Positions 5,969-8,366 of a stretch of DNA of 8,366 nt are shown piece by piece. The DNA is from Micavibrio sp. UBA2020 (lineage in GTDB: Bacteria > Pseudomonadota > Alphaproteobacteria > Micavibrionales > UBA2020). Both the position numbers and the translations under genes were made by a program. The notes beneath the pieces were generated by a model. It searched no databases. It was not told the origin of the DNA and worked only from the letters and a program-made list of their open reading frames with translations. The stretch lies in assembly GCA_002334985.1 (NCBI GenBank), contig DDBY01000205.1, positions 1 to 8,366 on the forward strand, in the 5' to 3' direction. Within the stretch, counting starts at the first letter, position 1. Each line of letters starts with the position of its first letter.

Positions 5969-6829
5969 TTATTTACGCTCAAGATTGCGCGGGTCGAGCC
6001 TGTCTTGCAGCGCATCGCCCGTGAAGTTAAAGCATAGTACGGAAATAAAAATCAGCATGCCCGGATAAACCATCAGCTGCGCATTTTCCCACATCTGGTC
6101 TTCGGCATGTGTCAGCATATTGCCCCAGCTGGGCAGCGGCGGCTGGATGCCAAGGCCGAGGAAACTCAGCACAGATTCCATGAGAATAATCCCGCCCACG
6201 GCCAGCGTGACCGCGACACTGACGGTGTTCATGATATTCGGCAGGATATGACGCAGCAAAATACGGCCATGGCCTACACCCAGCGCCCGCGCCGCGCGCA
6301 CAAAATCGGATTGCCGCAGAACCAGCGTGCGCGCCCGCGCCAGCCGCGCCAGCGTCGTCCAGCTGAGAAGCGCGATTAAAAGCGCGATTTTATAAAGGCT
6401 GACATACTTCGCCTGCGCCATATCCGCCGAAACGCCGAGTTTTTCAAGGTCAAGCGCAGCCAGAATAATCAAAAGCGGCAAAGCCGGCAGTGCGATAAGA
6501 AGGTCTGTCAGGCGCATCAGCACGGCATCGGTTTTGCCGCCGGCATATCCCGCCGTCATACCGATGAGTGTGCCGAGACTGCCCGCGGCCAGCGCGGCCA
6601 GAAAAGCAACGCCCAGCGATACCTGCCCGCCGTATAAAAGCCGCAGGAAAACATCGCGTCCCAGCTCGTCCGTGCCGAGCCAATAGGTGGCAGAGGGGGG
6701 CAGGAAGCGGCTGCCAAGGTCCGCCATATTGCTATCGATACCGCGCGCGGATTCAATCAGCGGCGCGCAGAAACAAAGCAGCGTCAGAAAAAAAATAATC
6801 CCCAGCGGCAAAAAGCGGCGCAGTTTCAT
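5969..6829 (-). CDS. ABC transporter permease, DppC/OppC type (peptide or related solute uptake)
   Basis: This is an inner-membrane permease of the binding-protein-dependent peptide/nickel importer family. In the complex it pairs with a DppB-type permease, two ATPases and a periplasmic binding protein. It has 286 residues from the ATG at 6829. Features in order are an N-terminal membrane segment at about 7-24; the family signature YWLGTDELGRDVFLRLLYGG at 49-68; further membrane segments near 70-95, 104-127, 145-165, 203-224 and 252-271; and the EAA-type ATPase-contact loop around 174-198 (DFVRAARALGVGHGRILLRH, then ILPN). The motif GLGIQPPLPSWGNML at 225-239 is typical of DppC. An in-frame start further upstream (6931) would lie inside the previous gene. 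The chosen start overlaps that gene's stop as ATGA. The substrate cannot be fixed from the permease alone; dipeptides, oligopeptides, nickel or microcin-like compounds are all transported by this family. Confidence 0.92.
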   Translation of the reverse strand: MKLRRFLPLGIIFFLTLLCFCAPLIESARGIDSNMADLGSRFLPPSATYWLGTDELGRDVFLRLLYGGQVSLGVAFLAALAAGSLGTLIGMTAGYAGGKTDAVLMRLTDLLIALPALPLLIILAALDLEKLGVSADMAQAKYVSLYKIALLIALLSWTTLARLARARTLVLRQSDFVRAARALGVGHGRILLRHILPNIMNTVSVAVTLAVGGIILMESVLSFLGLGIQPPLPSWGNMLTHAEDQMWENAQLMVYPGMLIFISVLCFNFTGDALQDRLDPRNLERK

Positions 6830-7785
6830 GCCTTGCCCCCTGCCGCGACGCGGGCATCCAGAACCGTATAAAGAATATCGGCCAGCATGTTTGCGGCCAA
6901 AACGCAGGCCGCCAGCACCAGAAAGCCGCAAAGTGCGAGGTTATAATCATTGCCCATGACGGCATCGAACATCAGCTTGCCCATCCCCGGCCAGGCAAAA
7001 ACCGTCTCAACCGTCATGGCGCCGCCGACCAGCGTGCCAAGGTCGAGCATGAAAATCGTGACCAGCGGCGGCAGGGCGGCGCGAAAAGCATGGTTCCAGA
7101 CGACGCGCGGTTCGCTGCACCCCTTCGCGCGGGCGGTGCGGATGTGGTCGGCGCGCAGGGCGTCAATCATGGCGCTTCTCAGGTGGCGGATGTAAATGGC
7201 CATGCCCGCCAGCGTCAGGGTCATAACAGGCATTACCATCGACAGCGCGCGGATTTTGACATCGGCGCTTTCAAGGGCTGCGCCTGCGGGCAGCCAGCCG
7301 AGCTTGACCGAAAACAGCGCCATCAGCAAAAGCCCCAGCCAGAACGCGGGCAGCGAAATACCGGCAAGACAAAAAAAGCCGATAATGCGGTCCGCGGCGC
7401 GGTTCTTGCGGCAAGCGGCAAAAACGCCCAGCGGTACGGCTACGGCGACCGTGAGCAGCAGCGAAATCCCCATCAGCAAAACGGTGTTTATGACGCGCGG
7501 GCCGATAACTTCCAGAACCGGCAGGCCATAGAGGCGGCTGTAGCCAAGGTCGCCCGCGGCGGCGGCGGCCAGCCAGCTGCCATAGCGCAAAAGCAACGGA
7601 CGGTCGAGGCCGTGTATTTCGCGCAGCCGCGCCGCGTCCTCCGCCGTCATGTTCGGGTTGCCCGCAATCATCAAATCAACCGGGTCGCCCGGCATCAGGC
7701 CGATGAGTGTATAGACCAGAAACGACAGTATCAGCAACGTTAAAAACGCCTGAAGCAGACGGGGCAAAAGAATATCCGGCGTCAT
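6826..7785 (-). CDS. ABC transporter permease, DppB/OppB type (peptide or related solute uptake)
   Basis: This is the partner inner-membrane permease of the peptide/nickel ABC importer family. It has 319 residues, in the normal range. It opens with a membrane segment at about 8-30, followed by the conserved LMPGDPVDLMI at 30-40 and the periplasmic IHGLDRPLLLRYGSWL at 57-72. Membrane segments follow near 99-123, 134-160, 181-200, 240-258 and 284-308. The EAA-type cytoplasmic loop that docks on the ATPase is at 213-240 (DHIRTARAKGCSEPRVVWNH, then AFRAALPP). VETVFAWPGMGKLMFDAV at 259-276 is a DppB/OppB hallmark. Its start overlaps the stop of the upstream unknown gene and its stop overlaps the start of the DppC-type gene, both as ATGA. 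Translation of the three is thus probably coupled. No ATPase or binding-protein gene is visible downstream. Confidence 0.93.
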   Translation of the reverse strand: MTPDILLPRLLQAFLTLLILSFLVYTLIGLMPGDPVDLMIAGNPNMTAEDAARLREIHGLDRPLLLRYGSWLAAAAAGDLGYSRLYGLPVLEVIGPRVINTVLLMGISLLLTVAVAVPLGVFAACRKNRAADRIIGFFCLAGISLPAFWLGLLLMALFSVKLGWLPAGAALESADVKIRALSMVMPVMTLTLAGMAIYIRHLRSAMIDALRADHIRTARAKGCSEPRVVWNHAFRAALPPLVTIFMLDLGTLVGGAMTVETVFAWPGMGKLMFDAVMGNDYNLALCGFLVLAACVLAANMLADILYTVLDARVAAGGKA

Positions 7786-8366
7786 TCTGGTTTATCGGTT
7801 TCCGTGTGGCTGTCCGGCACCGGCGCAGGCTCTTGCTGGGGCGCGGGTGTTTTTGGCGTGCCTGTGGTTTCGTTAATCTGCTGAATTCCCTGCTCGGTAA
7901 TGCGGCGCAGGTCGTGGCGAATGACATTCCAGTGGCGCGGCGCAACCAGCAGGAATTTTGCCCCCTCGATTTTAAAAATCAGGTCGCAAATATCCTTGGG
8001 GCTATTTTCTGCAGGATATTTTGCATCGAAATCCAGCACTTCTTGCAGGTTCTCCGCCAGCAATGTTTTGCTTTTTCGTGCAATGGTGGGGGTGATTTGC
8101 CCCTCCGGTATCAGCGACAAAAGCCCGTCCATGTTTTCGACCGAATCCGGCGCGCCGCAACGCAGCGCGTCATAGCGCAGGCGATAGCGGGCGAAGAAAT
8201 GCCAGAATACGGCTTTATCGACGTTGTCTTCCTCTGCCGCCCAGCGGGCAAATGTCATGAAAAACATCGATGGCAGCTTGCCCGTGTGCGGTTCCAGCTG
8301 CGCCAGAATTTCCGGGCGTTCGGCGGGCTGGCGCGCGCGTATCCATTTCAAAAGGTCTGCGCCATC
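7782..8366 (-). CDS. unknown protein, 5' end cut by the window, coupled to the permease genes
   Basis: Only the last 194 residues are in view. The frame is open to the window edge with no in-frame ATG or GTG; a TTG at 8351 is the only candidate start, and the reading DGADLLKWIRARQ across it suggests the true start is outside. I do not recognise the family. The visible part is alpha-helical with many aromatic residues (FFMTFARWAAEEDNVDKAVF, then WHFFARYRLRYD). It ends in a low-complexity Pro/Thr/Glu tail (PKTPAPQQEPAPVPDSHTET). No membrane segment is seen; a signal peptide could lie in the missing part. It does not look like a solute-binding protein or an ATPase. Its stop overlaps the DppB-type start (ATGA, 7782-7785), so it belongs to the same operon. 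Confidence 0.7.
   Translation of the reverse strand, partial: DGADLLKWIRARQPAERPEILAQLEPHTGKLPSMFFMTFARWAAEEDNVDKAVFWHFFARYRLRYDALRCGAPDSVENMDGLLSLIPEGQITPTIARKSKTLLAENLQEVLDFDAKYPAENSPKDICDLIFKIEGAKFLLVAPRHWNVIRHDLRRITEQGIQQINETTGTPKTPAPQQEPAPVPDSHTETDKPE

Noticed and set aside
7090..7743. 217-codon open frame on the plus strand opposite the DppB-type permease
   Set aside because: The Arg/Gln/Ala-rich translation is the typical complement of a membrane-protein gene; no motif supports it.

Overview
The window is a stretch of bacterial chromosome that is compact, moderately GC-rich and almost fully coding. Its gene types, the absence of mobile elements and the many ATGA stop/start overlaps fit an alphaproteobacterium. 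That placement is an inference from gene style; there is no rRNA or tRNA here to confirm it. Eight complete genes and one gene cut by the right edge account for nearly all of it. No intergenic gap exceeds 300 bases, and I see no insertion sequence, phage gene, CRISPR array, tRNA or rRNA.

Layout from left to right. A pmbA/tldE-type gene (92-1441, +) follows a short leader with a possible extended -10 promoter. It converges, 7 bases apart, on an unrecognised 180-residue protein (1449-1991, -). That gene lies 80 bases downstream of an ornithine aminotransferase gene, rocD (2072-3331, -). rocD diverges from alanine dehydrogenase, ald (3459-4577, +). The 127-base gap between them can be read as two promoters whose -10 boxes overlap on opposite strands. 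ald overlaps by four bases a small acidic, cysteine-rich protein gene (4574-4780, +). A strong hairpin with T-runs on both sides (4800-4833) then ends transcription from both directions. The remainder is all on the minus strand. In transcription order it holds a partial unknown protein (starting beyond 8366, ending 7782), a DppB/OppB-type permease (7785-6826) and a DppC/OppC-type permease (6829-5969). These three are joined by two ATGA overlaps. A YahK-type zinc alcohol/aldehyde dehydrogenase (5899-4847) follows.

The common theme is use of peptides and amino acids. The permease pair would import peptides or similar small solutes, though its binding protein and ATPases are not in view. Alanine dehydrogenase turns alanine into pyruvate, ammonium and NADH. 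Ornithine aminotransferase sends ornithine to glutamate semialdehyde and so to proline or glutamate. PmbA is half of a peptide-degrading protease. That these form one regulated programme is inference from proximity.

The most novel items are the cysteine-rich protein translationally coupled to ald, the face-to-face promoters between rocD and ald, and the unknown protein coupled to the peptide-type permeases. I found no clear defence system, biosynthetic cluster or other large undescribed system.
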